Source of the DNA: Duganella margarita
GTDB taxonomy: Bacteria > Pseudomonadota > Gammaproteobacteria > Burkholderiales > Burkholderiaceae_D
NCBI RefSeq assembly: GCF_009857535.1
Contig: NZ_WWCS01000002.1
Location: 310,001-374,000 of the forward strand
Direction: 5' to 3'
Length of the DNA: 64,000 nucleotides
Both the position numbers and the translations under genes were made by a program. Below the pieces are notes generated by a model. It was not told where the DNA came from, did not search any database, and was given only the letters and a program-made list of their open reading frames with translations. The first letter of the stretch is position 1; every line of letters starts with the position of its first letter. Below, piece after piece: positions 26,883 to 36,149 of this stretch.

Positions 26883-27617
26883 ATGAATCTGAACGACATC
26901 GATCAGTGGAAGCGGCGGCTGGACGATTTGCGGCCGCTGCCGCCCGAAGTGACGCGCAACTTGCGCGAGGCGCTGGTGGTGAACTGGACGTATCACTCCA
27001 ATGCGATCGAAGGCAACACGCTGACGCTGCTGGAGACCAAGGTGGTGCTGGAAGGGATCACCATTGGCGGCAAGTTGCTGCGTGAACATTTCGAAGCCAT
27101 CAATCACCGCGACGCCATCTACTACCTGGAAGACGCGGTGCACAATGAAGAGCCGCTCAGCGAGTGGCAGATCCGCAACCTGCACCGGCTGGTGCTCAAG
27201 GAAATCGACAACGCCAATGCCGGCATCTATCGCCGCACCAACGTCGTCATCGCCGGTGCGCGCCATGTGCCGCCGGATGCGCTGCAAGTGCCGGCGCAGA
27301 TGCATGCTTTGCTGGACTGGTACGCGAGCGTTCAATTGCATCCAGTATTACGGGCTGTGCAGTTGCATGCGGATTTCGTTAAAATCCATCCCTTCACCGA
27401 CGGCAACGGCCGCACCGCGCGGCTGTTGCTGAATCTTGAACTGCTGAAGGCCGGCTATCCGGCGATTGTGCTGCCGGTGCAGCGCCGGCTGGCGTATTAC
27501 GAGGCGCTCGATGCCGCGCACATCGATGGCGATCTGGCGCCGTTCGCAGACCTTGTCGCCGATTGCCTGCGCGAGGCGTTTGCGCAGTATTGGCACGCAC
27601 TGAGATTGGAACCATGA
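26883..27617 (+). CDS. Fic-domain protein, probable AMP-transferase (class II)
   Basis: The 244-residue protein has a complete Fic motif HPFTDGNGRTAR starting at His169, so AMP (or another nucleotide monophosphate) transfer is expected. Near the N-terminus SNAIEG (Ser39 to Glu43-Gly44) matches the inhibitory helix motif S/T-x3-E-G/N. This places it in class II, where the inhibitory helix is in the same chain. GGGAGG lies about 6 bases before the ATG. Its stop codon overlaps the start of the DMT transporter gene (ATGA). The protein target is unknown. No antitoxin gene is adjacent, consistent with self-inhibition. Confidence 0.9.
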   Translation: MNLNDIDQWKRRLDDLRPLPPEVTRNLREALVVNWTYHSNAIEGNTLTLLETKVVLEGITIGGKLLREHFEAINHRDAIYYLEDAVHNEEPLSEWQIRNLHRLVLKEIDNANAGIYRRTNVVIAGARHVPPDALQVPAQMHALLDWYASVQLHPVLRAVQLHADFVKIHPFTDGNGRTARLLLNLELLKAGYPAIVLPVQRRLAYYEALDAAHIDGDLAPFADLVADCLREAFAQYWHALRLEP

Positions 27618-28669
27618 TGCACGCAGGAGTGATCTACGCCATGCTGGCGGCGTTGCTGTTTGGCGCCAGCACGCCTTTCGCCAAGCTGCTGGTGGGGCAG
27701 ATGTCGCCGTTTGCGTTGGCTGGGGTGCTGTATCTGGGCAGCGGCGTCGGGCTGCTGGTTTGTTATGTGGCGCGCGCGGTGTTGCAGCGCAACGCGCAGG
27801 ACCGGCCGGCGACGCTGAGCCGCAGCGACCTGCCTTGGTACGGCGGCGCCGTGCTGGCGGGCGGCGTGGCCGGGCCGGTGCTGCTGATGCTGGGCTTGGA
27901 GAGCGTCTCGGCGTCGTCCGCCTCGCTGTTGCTCAATATCGAGGGCGTGCTGACGGCGATGCTGGCCTGGTTTGTCTTCAAGGAGAATTTCGACCGCCGC
28001 ATTTTTGTCGGTATGCTGCTGATCGTCGCTGCCGGCGTGCTGCTGTCGTGGGATCACGCGGCGTCGCAGGGCGGACTGTGGGGCATGGTCGCGGTGATCG
28101 GCGCCTGCCTGTGCTGGGGCATCGACAACAACCTGACGCGCAAGGTGTCGGCCAGCGATCCCTTGCAGATCGCCTGCATCAAGGGGCTGGTGGCCGGTTC
28201 GCTCAATCTGGCGATCGGCCTGGCGGTGGGTAGCCAGTTGCCGGCATCGTCTACTGTCCTGCTGACCGGCGTGGTGGGATTCGCCGGCTACGGTTTGAGC
28301 CTGGTGCTGTATGTGCTGGCGCTGCGTCACCTGGGTACGGCGCGCACCGGCGCCTACTTTTCGATGGCGCCGTTTGCCGGCGCGGCATTGTCGCTGCTGA
28401 TGCTGGGCGACGCGCCCGATGCGCTGTTCTGGATGGCCGCGGCGCTGATGGGCGGCGGCATCTGGCTGCACCTGACCGAATCGCACGCGCATGAGCATGA
28501 GCATCTGCCAATGGCGCATGCGCATCTGCACCGCCACGACGAGCACCATCAGCACAGCCATGACTTTGAATGGGATGGCGCCGAGCCGCATGCGCATCCG
28601 CACCAGCATGCGCCGCTACGGCACAGCCACGCCCATTACCCGGACATCCATCACCGCCACGAGCATTGA
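27614..28669 (+). CDS. DMT/EamA-family transporter with histidine-rich C-terminal tail
   Basis: The 351-residue protein has two EamA repeats with ten transmembrane helices (residues about 5-285). A 60-residue tail follows, dominated by His, Glu and Asp in HxH and HEH clusters. Drug/metabolite transporters of this type move small metabolites or amino acids; the tail suggests divalent metal binding or sensing (inference). ATG 27614 overlaps the stop of the Fic gene by four bases; the longer in-frame start at 27563 lies within Fic. An almost identical His-tail layout is known in annotated relatives of proteobacteria, so the tail is not an assembly artefact. Confidence 0.85.
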   Translation: MMHAGVIYAMLAALLFGASTPFAKLLVGQMSPFALAGVLYLGSGVGLLVCYVARAVLQRNAQDRPATLSRSDLPWYGGAVLAGGVAGPVLLMLGLESVSASSASLLLNIEGVLTAMLAWFVFKENFDRRIFVGMLLIVAAGVLLSWDHAASQGGLWGMVAVIGACLCWGIDNNLTRKVSASDPLQIACIKGLVAGSLNLAIGLAVGSQLPASSTVLLTGVVGFAGYGLSLVLYVLALRHLGTARTGAYFSMAPFAGAALSLLMLGDAPDALFWMAAALMGGGIWLHLTESHAHEHEHLPMAHAHLHRHDEHHQHSHDFEWDGAEPHAHPHQHAPLRHSHAHYPDIHHRHEH

Positions 28670-28676
28670 CGGTCGT

Positions 28677-29441
28677 TTACACGATCTGCCGCGCCAGCGC
28701 GCCGCCGTCGCCTTGCCAGAATTCGCGGTCGGCCTGGCGCACGCGGTTGGCGGCTTGCTGCATATGTTCGATGGCGGCGGCGCGCGCGTTTTCCGGTGAG
28801 CCGGCGGTGATCGCCGCCAGGATCTGGCGGTGCTCGTGCAATACCTGCGCCGCCAGCTCGGCCCGTCGCGCTTCATTGGCGCGGGTGACCTGCACCGCCG
28901 AGCGGATCGGCACGGCAAACATTTCCACCAGCCTGGACCAGGCGCTATTGCCGGTCGCCCGGGCGATCAGCAGGTGGAAGTGAAAATCTTCTGCTACGCC
29001 GTCCTGGCCGTTGGCCACGGCCGTTTCAATCCGCTGCAAGGCGCGTTCCAGTTCCAGCAACTGCGCCGGCGTGCGGCGCAATGCCGCCAGCGCTGCGGTT
29101 TCTCCCTCCAGTCCTTGCCGCACTTCGATCACATTCAACAGCGACTCGATGGAGGCGGCCGTCAGCGCGTCGGCCGTCGAGCCCGGTAAGCGGCTGACGA
29201 ACGCGCCGCTGCCTTTGCGGGTGTCGAGTATGCTTCCCTGCTTCAGCAGCGCGATGGCTTCGCGCACGATGTTGCGGCTGACCTGGAAGTGGGTGGCCAT
29301 GGCCTGTTCCGACGGCAGCCGCGTGCCCACGGCCAGACCGTCAGCCTGGATTTTCTTCAGCAACGCCGCCGCCACCCGCTGGCCCAGGGTGCCGGTGGCA
29401 AACGCCGGGTCAAGTGAGGAGGGGGACTGCGATTTATCCAT
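28677..29441 (-). CDS. FadR/GntR-family transcription regulator
   Basis: The 254-residue protein has an N-terminal GntR winged helix (residues about 15-85, GTRLPSEQAMATHFQVSRNIVREAIALLKQGSILDTRKGSGAFV) and an all-helical FCD ligand domain (about 100-245) with the metal-binding His/Asp pattern (EDFHFHLLIARATGN, HEHRQILAAI). FadR-type regulators usually repress sugar-acid or hydroxy-acid genes until the ligand binds. It diverges from the sugar/gluconate dehydrogenase operon, the likely target. ATG 29441 starts the conserved part; an upstream frame to 29594 runs through the promoter region. Confidence 0.88.
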   Translation of the reverse strand: MDKSQSPSSLDPAFATGTLGQRVAAALLKKIQADGLAVGTRLPSEQAMATHFQVSRNIVREAIALLKQGSILDTRKGSGAFVSRLPGSTADALTAASIESLLNVIEVRQGLEGETAALAALRRTPAQLLELERALQRIETAVANGQDGVAEDFHFHLLIARATGNSAWSRLVEMFAVPIRSAVQVTRANEARRAELAAQVLHEHRQILAAITAGSPENARAAAIEHMQQAANRVRQADREFWQGDGGALARQIV

Positions 29442-29537
29442 GGAAATGTAAGCGAGGGTGGTCAGGTGCGCCGTTATTGTAGCGAGCGCACAGTCAGAAA
29501 GCACGCAGTTGAGCAGAATGCCCTGGCGATTCATTAA

Positions 29538-29562
29538 TTCAGTAATGTACAAAAAAACTGAA
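29538..29562. promoter_or_regulatory. Candidate FadR-type operator region
   Basis: Between the regulator and the dehydrogenase operon, TTCAGT (29538-29543) and ACTGAA (29557-29562) form an inverted repeat around TGTACA (29546-29551). TGTACA-centred sites fit the TNGTNNNACNA pattern of FadR-type regulators only loosely. The assignment is tentative. Confidence 0.3.
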
Positions 29563-29630
29563 ATGCGGTTATCATTCCGACTCATAAAGAACAACTTAGA
29601 ACAGATTTAATACAATCTGAAAGGCTAATC

Positions 29631-30320
29631 ATGAAAGTCATTGGCATCTCTCCCCATCGGCGCAACTTCCTGCGCAAGGCGGCTTCGGCGGCGCCGGCAG
29701 TGGCATTGCTGGCTGGCGCAGGCGTTGGCGTGGCGGCCAGCGTGGGACCGGCGGAGGCGTATCGTCCGAGCTATTTCAACGAGTCGGAATGGACCACGCT
29801 GAAGGCGCTGGTCGAGCGCCTGATTCCGGCCAATGCCGACGGTCCGGGCGCGCTGGAAGCCGGTGTCCATGAATTCATCGATCGGCAAATGAATACCCCT
29901 TACGCCTACGGCAAGCTGTGGTTCATGCAGGCGCCGTTTGTGCCGTCCAGCCCGGAGTTCGGCTACCAGTTCCATATGGCGCCGCGCGAGATGTACCGCA
30001 GCGCGCTGGCCGGGCTGAACCAGGCCACCCAGCACAAACTGGGCAAGCTGTTCAGCGCACTGGATGCGGCCCAGCAGGACGCCATCATCGGCGAACTGGA
30101 GAAGGGCACGCTGGCCATCGGCGAGGTGCCGCCGGCCACGTTCTTCGGCCAGCTGCTGCAAAACACCCGCGAAGGCTATTTCAGCGACCCGGTCCACGGC
30201 GGCAACAAGGACATGGCGGCCTGGAAGATGATCAATTTCCCCGGCGCGCGCGGCGACTACATGGACTGGGTCGAGCAGTACGGCAAGCACTACCCGCTGC
30301 CGCCAGCTTCGATCGCTTAA
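29631..30320 (+). CDS. Gluconate 2-dehydrogenase subunit 3 family protein (Tat-exported small subunit)
   Basis: The 229-residue protein opens with a twin-arginine signal (RRNFLRKAAS..VALLAGAGVGV). It matches the small third subunit of membrane-bound FAD-dependent gluconate, sorbitol or glucose dehydrogenases, which chaperones the flavoprotein through the Tat system. GAAAGG lies before the ATG. It is the first gene of a three-gene operon, 9 bases ahead of the flavoprotein gene. The subunit family is clear; the sugar used by the complex is not. Confidence 0.9.
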   Translation: MKVIGISPHRRNFLRKAASAAPAVALLAGAGVGVAASVGPAEAYRPSYFNESEWTTLKALVERLIPANADGPGALEAGVHEFIDRQMNTPYAYGKLWFMQAPFVPSSPEFGYQFHMAPREMYRSALAGLNQATQHKLGKLFSALDAAQQDAIIGELEKGTLAIGEVPPATFFGQLLQNTREGYFSDPVHGGNKDMAAWKMINFPGARGDYMDWVEQYGKHYPLPPASIA

Positions 30321-30329
30321 GGAATCACA

Positions 30330-32108
30330 ATGGCAGATATCACACTGAAAAAAGTCGAAGTGGTCATCGTCGGCTTCGGCTGGACCGGCGCCATCATGGC
30401 CAAGGAATTGACCGAGGCGGGGATGGAAGTGCTGGCGCTGGAGCGCGGCGAATACCGCGACACGTATCCGGACGGCGCGTATCCGAAGACGCTGGACGAG
30501 CTGACCTATATCCAGCGCTCCAAGCTGTTCCAGGACATGTCCAAGAGTTCGTTCACCTTCCGCCATGCGGCGAGCGGCGTGGCCGTGCCGTATCGCCAGA
30601 TCGGCGCCTTCAAGCCGGGCACCGGCGTGGGCGGCGCGGGCCTGCACTGGTCGGGCCAGCACTGGCGCGTGCTGCCGGAAGAACTGCAACTGAAGACGCA
30701 CTACGAAAAACGCTACGGCAAGAAGTTCATCCCGGAAGGCATGACGATCCAGGACTTCGGCGTCAGCTATGAAGAGCTGGAGCCGCACTTCGACTTCGTC
30801 GAGAAAGTGTTCGGCACCTCCGGCGTGGCCTACAGGGTCAAGGGCGAAGTCGTCGGCGCCGGCAATTTCTTCGAGCCGAGCCGCTCGGACCACTACGCGC
30901 TGCCGCCGCAAAAAGTGCCGTACACCGCGCACCTGTTCCACAAGGCGGCGGCCGAGGTTGGCCTGCATCCGTTCGTGGCGCCGTCGTCGAATGCGTCCGG
31001 CCCGTACACCAATCCGTATGGCTGCCAGATGGGGCCATGTAATTTCTGCGGCTATTGCTCCGGCTTCGCCTGCTACAACTATTCCAAAGCTTCGCCGCAG
31101 GTCAACATCATGCCGGCGCTGCGCCAGGTGAGCAATTTTGAACTGCGTCCCAACTGCAATGTGCTGCGGATTAATCTGGACGGCAGCGGCAAGAAAGCTA
31201 CCGGCGTCACCTACGTCAATGCGGAAGGCAAGACCGTCGAGCAACCGGCCGACCTGGTGATCGCCAGTACCTTCGCCTACAACAACGCGCATTTGTTCCT
31301 GGTGTCCGGCGTCGGCAAGCCGTATGACCCGGTCAGCGGCGAGGGCGTGGTGGGCCGCAACATCGCCTACCAGACCATGTCGACCGTGCAGATGTTCTTC
31401 GATCCCGACAAGAACACCAACCCCTTCATCGGCTCCGGCGGCAACGGCGTGGCGGTGGACGACTACAACGGCGACCACTTCGACCACGGTCCGCTGGGCT
31501 TCGTCGGCGGCTCGCCGGCCTGGTGCAATCCGGCCGGCGTCAAACCGATTGCCGGCATCCCGGTGCCGAACGGCACGCCGGCCTGGGGCGCGGGCTGGAA
31601 GAAGGCGGTCAAGGACAACTACGCCAATACGGTATCGTTCGACGTCCACGGCGCCAACATGGTGTACCGCGACTGTTATGTCGATCTCGATCCGACCTAC
31701 ACCGACCAGTTTGGCCAGAAGCTGCTGCGCTTCACCTTCGACTGGAAGGACAACGACATCAAGATGAGCCGCTATGTGACCGACAAGATGCTGGCCGTGG
31801 CCAAGGCGATGAATCCGAAATCGATCCACGTCTCGGTGAAAAACTTCGGCGACCATCTGGACCTGCGCAACTACCAGACCACGCACTGGGCCGGCGGCAC
31901 GGCGATGGGCACCGACCCCAAGACCAGCGTGCTGAATCGCTATCTGCAAAGCTGGGATGTGCACAACGTGTTTGCGGTGGGATCGAGCGTGTTCCCGGTT
32001 GGTATCGGCTACAACCCGACCGGCCTGGCGGCGGCGCTGACTTACTGGTCCGCCAGGGCGATCCGCGAGCAGTACCTGAAAGATCCTCGTCCACTTGTTG
32101 CCGCGTGA
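30330..32108 (+). CDS. GMC-family FAD-dependent sugar/gluconate dehydrogenase, large subunit
   Basis: The 592-residue flavoprotein has the FAD-binding GFGWTG motif near residue 15. A five-cysteine cluster follows (Cys232, 237, 240, 243, 248, in CQMGPCNFCGYC). The C-terminal GMC active-site part includes THWAGGTAMGTD and VGSSVFPVGIGYNPTG. A Cys cluster at this place holds a 3Fe-4S centre in the Burkholderia cepacia FAD-glucose dehydrogenase. It has no signal peptide and is expected to leave through Tat with the small subunit. It would oxidise a sugar or gluconate in the periplasm and pass electrons to the cytochrome encoded next. Confidence 0.92.
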   Translation: MADITLKKVEVVIVGFGWTGAIMAKELTEAGMEVLALERGEYRDTYPDGAYPKTLDELTYIQRSKLFQDMSKSSFTFRHAASGVAVPYRQIGAFKPGTGVGGAGLHWSGQHWRVLPEELQLKTHYEKRYGKKFIPEGMTIQDFGVSYEELEPHFDFVEKVFGTSGVAYRVKGEVVGAGNFFEPSRSDHYALPPQKVPYTAHLFHKAAAEVGLHPFVAPSSNASGPYTNPYGCQMGPCNFCGYCSGFACYNYSKASPQVNIMPALRQVSNFELRPNCNVLRINLDGSGKKATGVTYVNAEGKTVEQPADLVIASTFAYNNAHLFLVSGVGKPYDPVSGEGVVGRNIAYQTMSTVQMFFDPDKNTNPFIGSGGNGVAVDDYNGDHFDHGPLGFVGGSPAWCNPAGVKPIAGIPVPNGTPAWGAGWKKAVKDNYANTVSFDVHGANMVYRDCYVDLDPTYTDQFGQKLLRFTFDWKDNDIKMSRYVTDKMLAVAKAMNPKSIHVSVKNFGDHLDLRNYQTTHWAGGTAMGTDPKTSVLNRYLQSWDVHNVFAVGSSVFPVGIGYNPTGLAAALTYWSARAIREQYLKDPRPLVAA

Positions 32109-32115
32109 GCCATCC

Positions 32116-33504
32116 ATGACTAAACATATTTCCATAAGCAAGGGCATCGCGGCCGTGGTGCTGGCGCTGGCTGGCGCAAGCAGCTGGGCCGCCGATCAGC
32201 AGTTGATAAAGCAGGGCGAATACCTGGCGCGCGCCGGGGATTGCTTTGCCTGCCACAGCGTGACCGGCGGCAAGCCGTTTGCCGGCGGTCTGGGCATGGC
32301 GACACCGATCGGCAAAGTCTATTCGTCCAACATCACGCCTGATAAAAAGGCCGGCATCGGCGACTGGAGTTTCGCCGACTTCGACAAGCTGATGCGCACT
32401 GGCGTGACCAAGGCCGGCTATACGGTTTATCCGGCCATGCCGTATCCATCGTACTCGCGCCTGAGTGACGCCGATATGCAAGCCCTGTACGCCTACTTCA
32501 TGCAAGGCGTGCAGGCTGACCCGACGCCGAACCGCAAGTCGGACATCGCCTGGCCGCTGTCGATGCGCTTCCCGCTGACGATCTGGCGCTGGATGTTTGC
32601 GCCGAAGCCGGCGCCGTATCAGGCGCCGGCCGGCACCGTGGCTAACACTGCCAGCGCCCAGCTGTTGCGCGGCGCTTATCTGGTCGAAGGGCTGGGGCAT
32701 TGTGGCGCCTGTCACACGGCGCGCGGCATCGGCATGCAGGAAAAAGCCCTAACCAGCCTGGATAGCACTCAGTATCTGGCGGGCGGACAGGTCATCGATG
32801 GCTGGGCGGTGCCGTCGCTGCGCAACGAGCATGGCGGTGGCCTGGCGGCATGGAGCCAGGCTGACATCGTCGCGTTCCTGAAGACCGGCCGCAATGGCCA
32901 CACCGCGTCGTTCGGCGCGATGAACGATGTGGTGGCGCATTCGACGCAGTATCTGACCGAGGCGGATTTGACCAGCATCGCCGCTTACCTGAAGTCGCTG
33001 CCGGCGCGGAACGACGCCAAGCCGTTCGTCAGCGACCCGACGGTGGCGCAGGCGCTGTACAACGGCAAACCGGCGACCGCTGGCGCGCTGACGTACCTGA
33101 ACAAGTGCGCCGGTTGCCACCGCTCCGATGGCATGGGCTACGGCAAAGCCTTCCCCGCATTGGCAGGCAACGCGGTGTTGCAGACTGCCGATGCCACGTC
33201 GGCCATCAACATCATCCTGTCCGGTGGCGCGGTGCCGGCCACGCAGACAGCGCCGTCCTCGTTGACGATGGCGCCGTATGCCAAGGAGTTGAACGACGAG
33301 CAGGTTGCCGAGGTGGTGAACTTCATCCAGACCAGCTGGGGCAACAAGGGCGGCACCACCACGGCCAGGCAAGTGGCCAAGGTACGCAAGACAGCGACGC
33401 CGGTTCAGCCGCTGACCGCTGCCGCCTATGCTGCCGGCCGCAGTGGCACGCTGCCACGGCCCATCGTGGAAGCTGGCCCGATCGACAAGCGCGATATCAA
33501 GTAG
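32116..33504 (+). CDS. Tri-haem cytochrome c subunit of the membrane-bound dehydrogenase
   Basis: The 462-residue protein has a signal peptide (ending SSWAAD) and three c-type haem sites: CFACH, CGACH and CAGCH. This is the usual number for the cytochrome subunit of gluconate/glucose/alcohol dehydrogenases of acetic-acid-bacteria and Burkholderia type. It carries electrons from the flavoprotein to ubiquinone or the terminal oxidase. ATG 32116 is 8 bases after the flavoprotein stop and gives a proper leader; the longer frame start at 32095 lies within that gene. It is the last gene of the operon and is followed by a hairpin at 33520. Confidence 0.92.
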   Translation: MTKHISISKGIAAVVLALAGASSWAADQQLIKQGEYLARAGDCFACHSVTGGKPFAGGLGMATPIGKVYSSNITPDKKAGIGDWSFADFDKLMRTGVTKAGYTVYPAMPYPSYSRLSDADMQALYAYFMQGVQADPTPNRKSDIAWPLSMRFPLTIWRWMFAPKPAPYQAPAGTVANTASAQLLRGAYLVEGLGHCGACHTARGIGMQEKALTSLDSTQYLAGGQVIDGWAVPSLRNEHGGGLAAWSQADIVAFLKTGRNGHTASFGAMNDVVAHSTQYLTEADLTSIAAYLKSLPARNDAKPFVSDPTVAQALYNGKPATAGALTYLNKCAGCHRSDGMGYGKAFPALAGNAVLQTADATSAINIILSGGAVPATQTAPSSLTMAPYAKELNDEQVAEVVNFIQTSWGNKGGTTTARQVAKVRKTATPVQPLTAAAYAAGRSGTLPRPIVEAGPIDKRDIK

Positions 33505-33519
33505 CGAGTCTTCACCCAA

Positions 33520-33543
33520 GGCGTCAGCGCTTATGCTGACGCC
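33520..33543. terminator. Bidirectional hairpin between cytochrome c and dctA
   Basis: GGCGTCAGC (33520-33528), six bases, GCTGACGCC (33535-33543) is a perfect nine-base stem. It covers the dctA stop codon and lies 15 bases after the cytochrome stop. Neither side has a long T-run, so termination may be partial. Confidence 0.5.
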
Positions 33544-34880
33544 TTGTGGATGACGGCGATTTCGGCGGCCGGACGTTCCGGACCATCATCCACCTCGTAC
33601 AGCGAGCGCATGTCCTCTTCGGTCGATTCGCCATTCAGCACGCGGTGCATGCGTTGCTCGTCCACCGCGCCGACCCACTTGGCGATCGCCATGGTGGCGA
33701 CAGCGTTGCCGATGGTGTTGGTAATCGCCCGCGCCTCGGACATGAAACGGTCCACGCCCAGCAGCAGCACCATGCCCGCCACCGGAATCTTGCCCATCGA
33801 AGCCAGCGTTGCCGCCAGCGTAATGAAGCCGGAACCGGTCACGCCGGCCGACCCTTTGGACGTCACCATCAGCACACCCAGCACGATGAACTGATCCGTC
33901 ATGGTCAGCGGCGTATTGGTGGCCTGCGCGATAAAGATCGCGGCCATGGTGTAGTAGATGCACTGCCCATCCGGATTAAACGTCACGCCGGCCGGAATCA
34001 CCAGGCCAACCACCGGCTTGGATACGCCCAGATGTTCGAGCTTGCGCATCATCTGCGGCACCACCGATTCCGACGACGAGGTGCCCAGCACCGTAAAGAT
34101 CTCGTCCTTGATATAGCGAAGGAACTTCCACAGGCTGAAGCCCGACACCCTTGCCACTACCCCCAGCACGCCAAACACGAACGCCACACAAGTCAGGTAC
34201 ATGCAGCCCATCAGCTGCCCCAGCGACAGCATCGAACCGGCGCCGTATTTGCCGACCGTGAAAGCGATCGCGCCAAACGCCGCCAGCGGCGCTACGCGCA
34301 TGATCATGCCCACCACGACGAACATGCTGTTGCTGAACGCTTCCAGGAAGTCCACCACCGGCTTGGCGCGGCGCCCCATGTGCGACAGGGCGATGCCGAA
34401 CAAGGTGGCAAACACCAGGATTTGCAGGATGTCGTTCTTGGCCAGCGCATCGACTACGCTGGTGGGAATCATATGCAGCAGGAAGTCGACAAAGCCGTCC
34501 GTGTGCGTGGCGGCGGCGGTGTAGCTGGCGATGCTGTGCGTATCCAGCGTAGCCGGATTGACGTTCATGCCGGCGCCGGGCCGGAAGATGTTCACCACGA
34601 TCAGGCCAAGCCCCAGCGCAAAGGTGGACATCACTTCAAAGTAGATCAGCGCGCGCGTGCCGACGCGTCCCAGTTCCTTCATGCTTTCCATCTTGGCGAT
34701 GCCCAGCACCACCATGGCAAAGATCACCGGCGCGAACACCATCTTGATCAACTTGATGAATGCATCGCCCAGCGGCTTGAAGTCGGTGCCGAGCGCGGGA
34801 TAGAAATGGCCGAGCAGGCCGCCGGCGATCACGCCGATCAGCACCTGCACGTATAGCTTGCCGAAAAATCGCTTATACAT
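33531..34880 (-). CDS. dctA: C4-dicarboxylate:cation symporter DctA
   Basis: The 449-residue DAACS-family transporter opens [28 protein letters not shown]. It has the serine-rich re-entrant loop [12 protein letters not shown], the motif [15 protein letters not shown] and the helix 8 region [17 protein letters not shown]. DctA imports succinate, fumarate, malate and related acids with H+/Na+. AGGAGAC lies just before ATG 34880. It is 80 bases behind the decarboxylating dehydrogenase gene on the same strand, so it is probably co-expressed and supplies its substrate. Confidence 0.95.
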   Translation of the reverse strand: MYKRFFGKLYVQVLIGVIAGGLLGHFYPALGTDFKPLGDAFIKLIKMVFAPVIFAMVVLGIAKMESMKELGRVGTRALIYFEVMSTFALGLGLIVVNIFRPGAGMNVNPATLDTHSIASYTAAATHTDGFVDFLLHMIPTSVVDALAKNDILQILVFATLFGIALSHMGRRAKPVVDFLEAFSNSMFVVVGMIMRVAPLAAFGAIAFTVGKYGAGSMLSLGQLMGCMYLTCVAFVFGVLGVVARVSGFSLWKFLRYIKDEIFTVLGTSSSESVVPQMMRKLEHLGVSKPVVGLVIPAGVTFNPDGQCIYYTMAAIFIAQATNTPLTMTDQFIVLGVLMVTSKGSAGVTGSGFITLAATLASMGKIPVAGMVLLLGVDRFMSEARAITNTIGNAVATMAIAKWVGAVDEQRMHRVLNGESTEEDMRSLYEVDDGPERPAAEIAVIHKASA

Positions 34881-34960
34881 GATGTCTCCTTTATGTGTTT
34901 CCCCCTGCGTGCCTCCCCGGCTCTTGATGGCTGGTGGAGGCGGGCGTTTGATCAAGCGTA

Positions 34961-36049
34961 TCAGGCGGCTTTGCGCTCCTTGTCGGCGGCCAGGTGGGCG
35001 CAGACGGCGTTGGTGACTTCCACCGTAGTGGCTTTGCCGCCCAGGTCACCGGTATGCAGCGACGGCGTAGCGGTGACGGCTTCGATGGCCTGCATCACGC
35101 GCTGCGCGGCTTCGTGCTCGCCCAGGTGCTCCAGCAGCATCACCACCGACCAGAAGGTGCCGACCGGGTTGGCCAGGCCCTTGCCCATGATGTCGAAGGC
35201 GGAGCCGTGAATCGGCTCGAACATCGACGGGTAGCGGCGCTCCGGATCGATATTGCCGGTAGGGGCGATGCCCAGGCTGCCCGCCAGCGCCGCCGCCAGG
35301 TCGCTCAGGATATCGGCGTGCAGATTGGTGGCGACGATGGTGTCCAGCGTGGCCGGCTTGTTGACCATGCGCGCGGTGGCGGCGTCCACCAGTTCCTTGT
35401 CCCACTTCACGTCCGGGAAATCGCGCGAGACTTCCAGCGCGATCTCGTCCCACATCACCATGGCATGGCGCTGGGCGTTGGATTTGGTGATCACCGTCAG
35501 CAGCTTGCGTGGACGCGATTGCGCCAGCTTGAAGGCGTAGCGCAGGATGCGTTCGACGCCGACGCGGGTCATCATGCTGACGTCCGTCGCCGCTTCGATC
35601 GGGTGACCCTGGTGCACGCGGCCGCCGACGCCGGAATATTCGCCTTCCGAGTTTTCGCGCACGATGACCCAGTTCAGGTCTTCCGGCTTGCAGCGCTTGA
35701 GCGGGCCGTCAATGCCGGGCAGGATGCGGGTCGGGCGGACATTGGCGTATTGGTCGAAGCCCTGGCAGATTTTCAGGCGCAGGCCCCACAGCGTGATGTG
35801 GTCCGGGATGTCCGGGTCGCCGGCGGAACCGAACAGGATGGCGTCCTTGTTGCGCAGCGCATCGAGGCCGCTCTTCGGCATCATCTCGCCGTGCTTGCGG
35901 TAGTAGTCGCCGCCCCAGTCGAAATCTTCAAACGTGAACTGGAAGCTGTTGCTGGCGGCCGCCAGTGCGGCCAGTACCTGCTGTCCTGCGGGGACGACTT
36001 CCTTGCCGATGCCGTCGCCTGGAATGGTTGCGATGTGGTAGGTCTTCAT
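34961..36049 (-). CDS. dmlA: Tartrate/D-malate dehydrogenase (decarboxylating), beta-decarboxylating dehydrogenase family
   Basis: The 362-residue protein matches the TtuC/DmlA (YeaU) branch of isocitrate/isopropylmalate dehydrogenases. Landmarks are [18 protein letters not shown], the substrate Arg region [26 protein letters not shown], a catalytic Lys in [10 protein letters not shown] and [16 protein letters not shown]. It oxidatively decarboxylates D-malate, tartrate or related 2-hydroxyacids with NAD+ and Mg2+/Mn2+. The exact preference cannot be read, so dmlA is the nearest recognised name. It precedes dctA and diverges from a LysR regulator, like the dmlA/dmlR pair of E. coli. Confidence 0.88.
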   Translation of the reverse strand: MKTYHIATIPGDGIGKEVVPAGQQVLAALAAASNSFQFTFEDFDWGGDYYRKHGEMMPKSGLDALRNKDAILFGSAGDPDIPDHITLWGLRLKICQGFDQYANVRPTRILPGIDGPLKRCKPEDLNWVIVRENSEGEYSGVGGRVHQGHPIEAATDVSMMTRVGVERILRYAFKLAQSRPRKLLTVITKSNAQRHAMVMWDEIALEVSRDFPDVKWDKELVDAATARMVNKPATLDTIVATNLHADILSDLAAALAGSLGIAPTGNIDPERRYPSMFEPIHGSAFDIMGKGLANPVGTFWSVVMLLEHLGEHEAAQRVMQAIEAVTATPSLHTGDLGGKATTVEVTNAVCAHLAADKERKAA

Positions 36050-36100
36050 TGCGGTCTCCTTAAAAGTGAATGGGGCTACTTTAAGGAATGGACGGCGCGC

Positions 36101-36116
36101 GTTAAGCTGGCTAAAC
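36101..36116. promoter_or_regulatory. LysR-type operator candidate between dmlA-like gene and its regulator
   Basis: GTTAAGC-TG-GCTAAAC is a near-perfect inverted repeat (6 of 7 arm positions pair). It lies about 50 bases from the dmlA-like start and 34 from the regulator start, the usual place for a shared LysR box. Confidence 0.4.
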
Positions 36117-36149
36117 TCAATCCATTATCAACCCTGGACTCCATAATCG

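Noticed and set aside
28480..28669. His-rich tail considered as a frameshift product
   Set aside because: It is in frame with the transporter and uses ordered HxH clusters typical of real metal-binding tails.
33520..33543. Hairpin considered as a transposon end
   Set aside because: No matching second copy, target repeat or transposase nearby; it fits a gene-end terminator.
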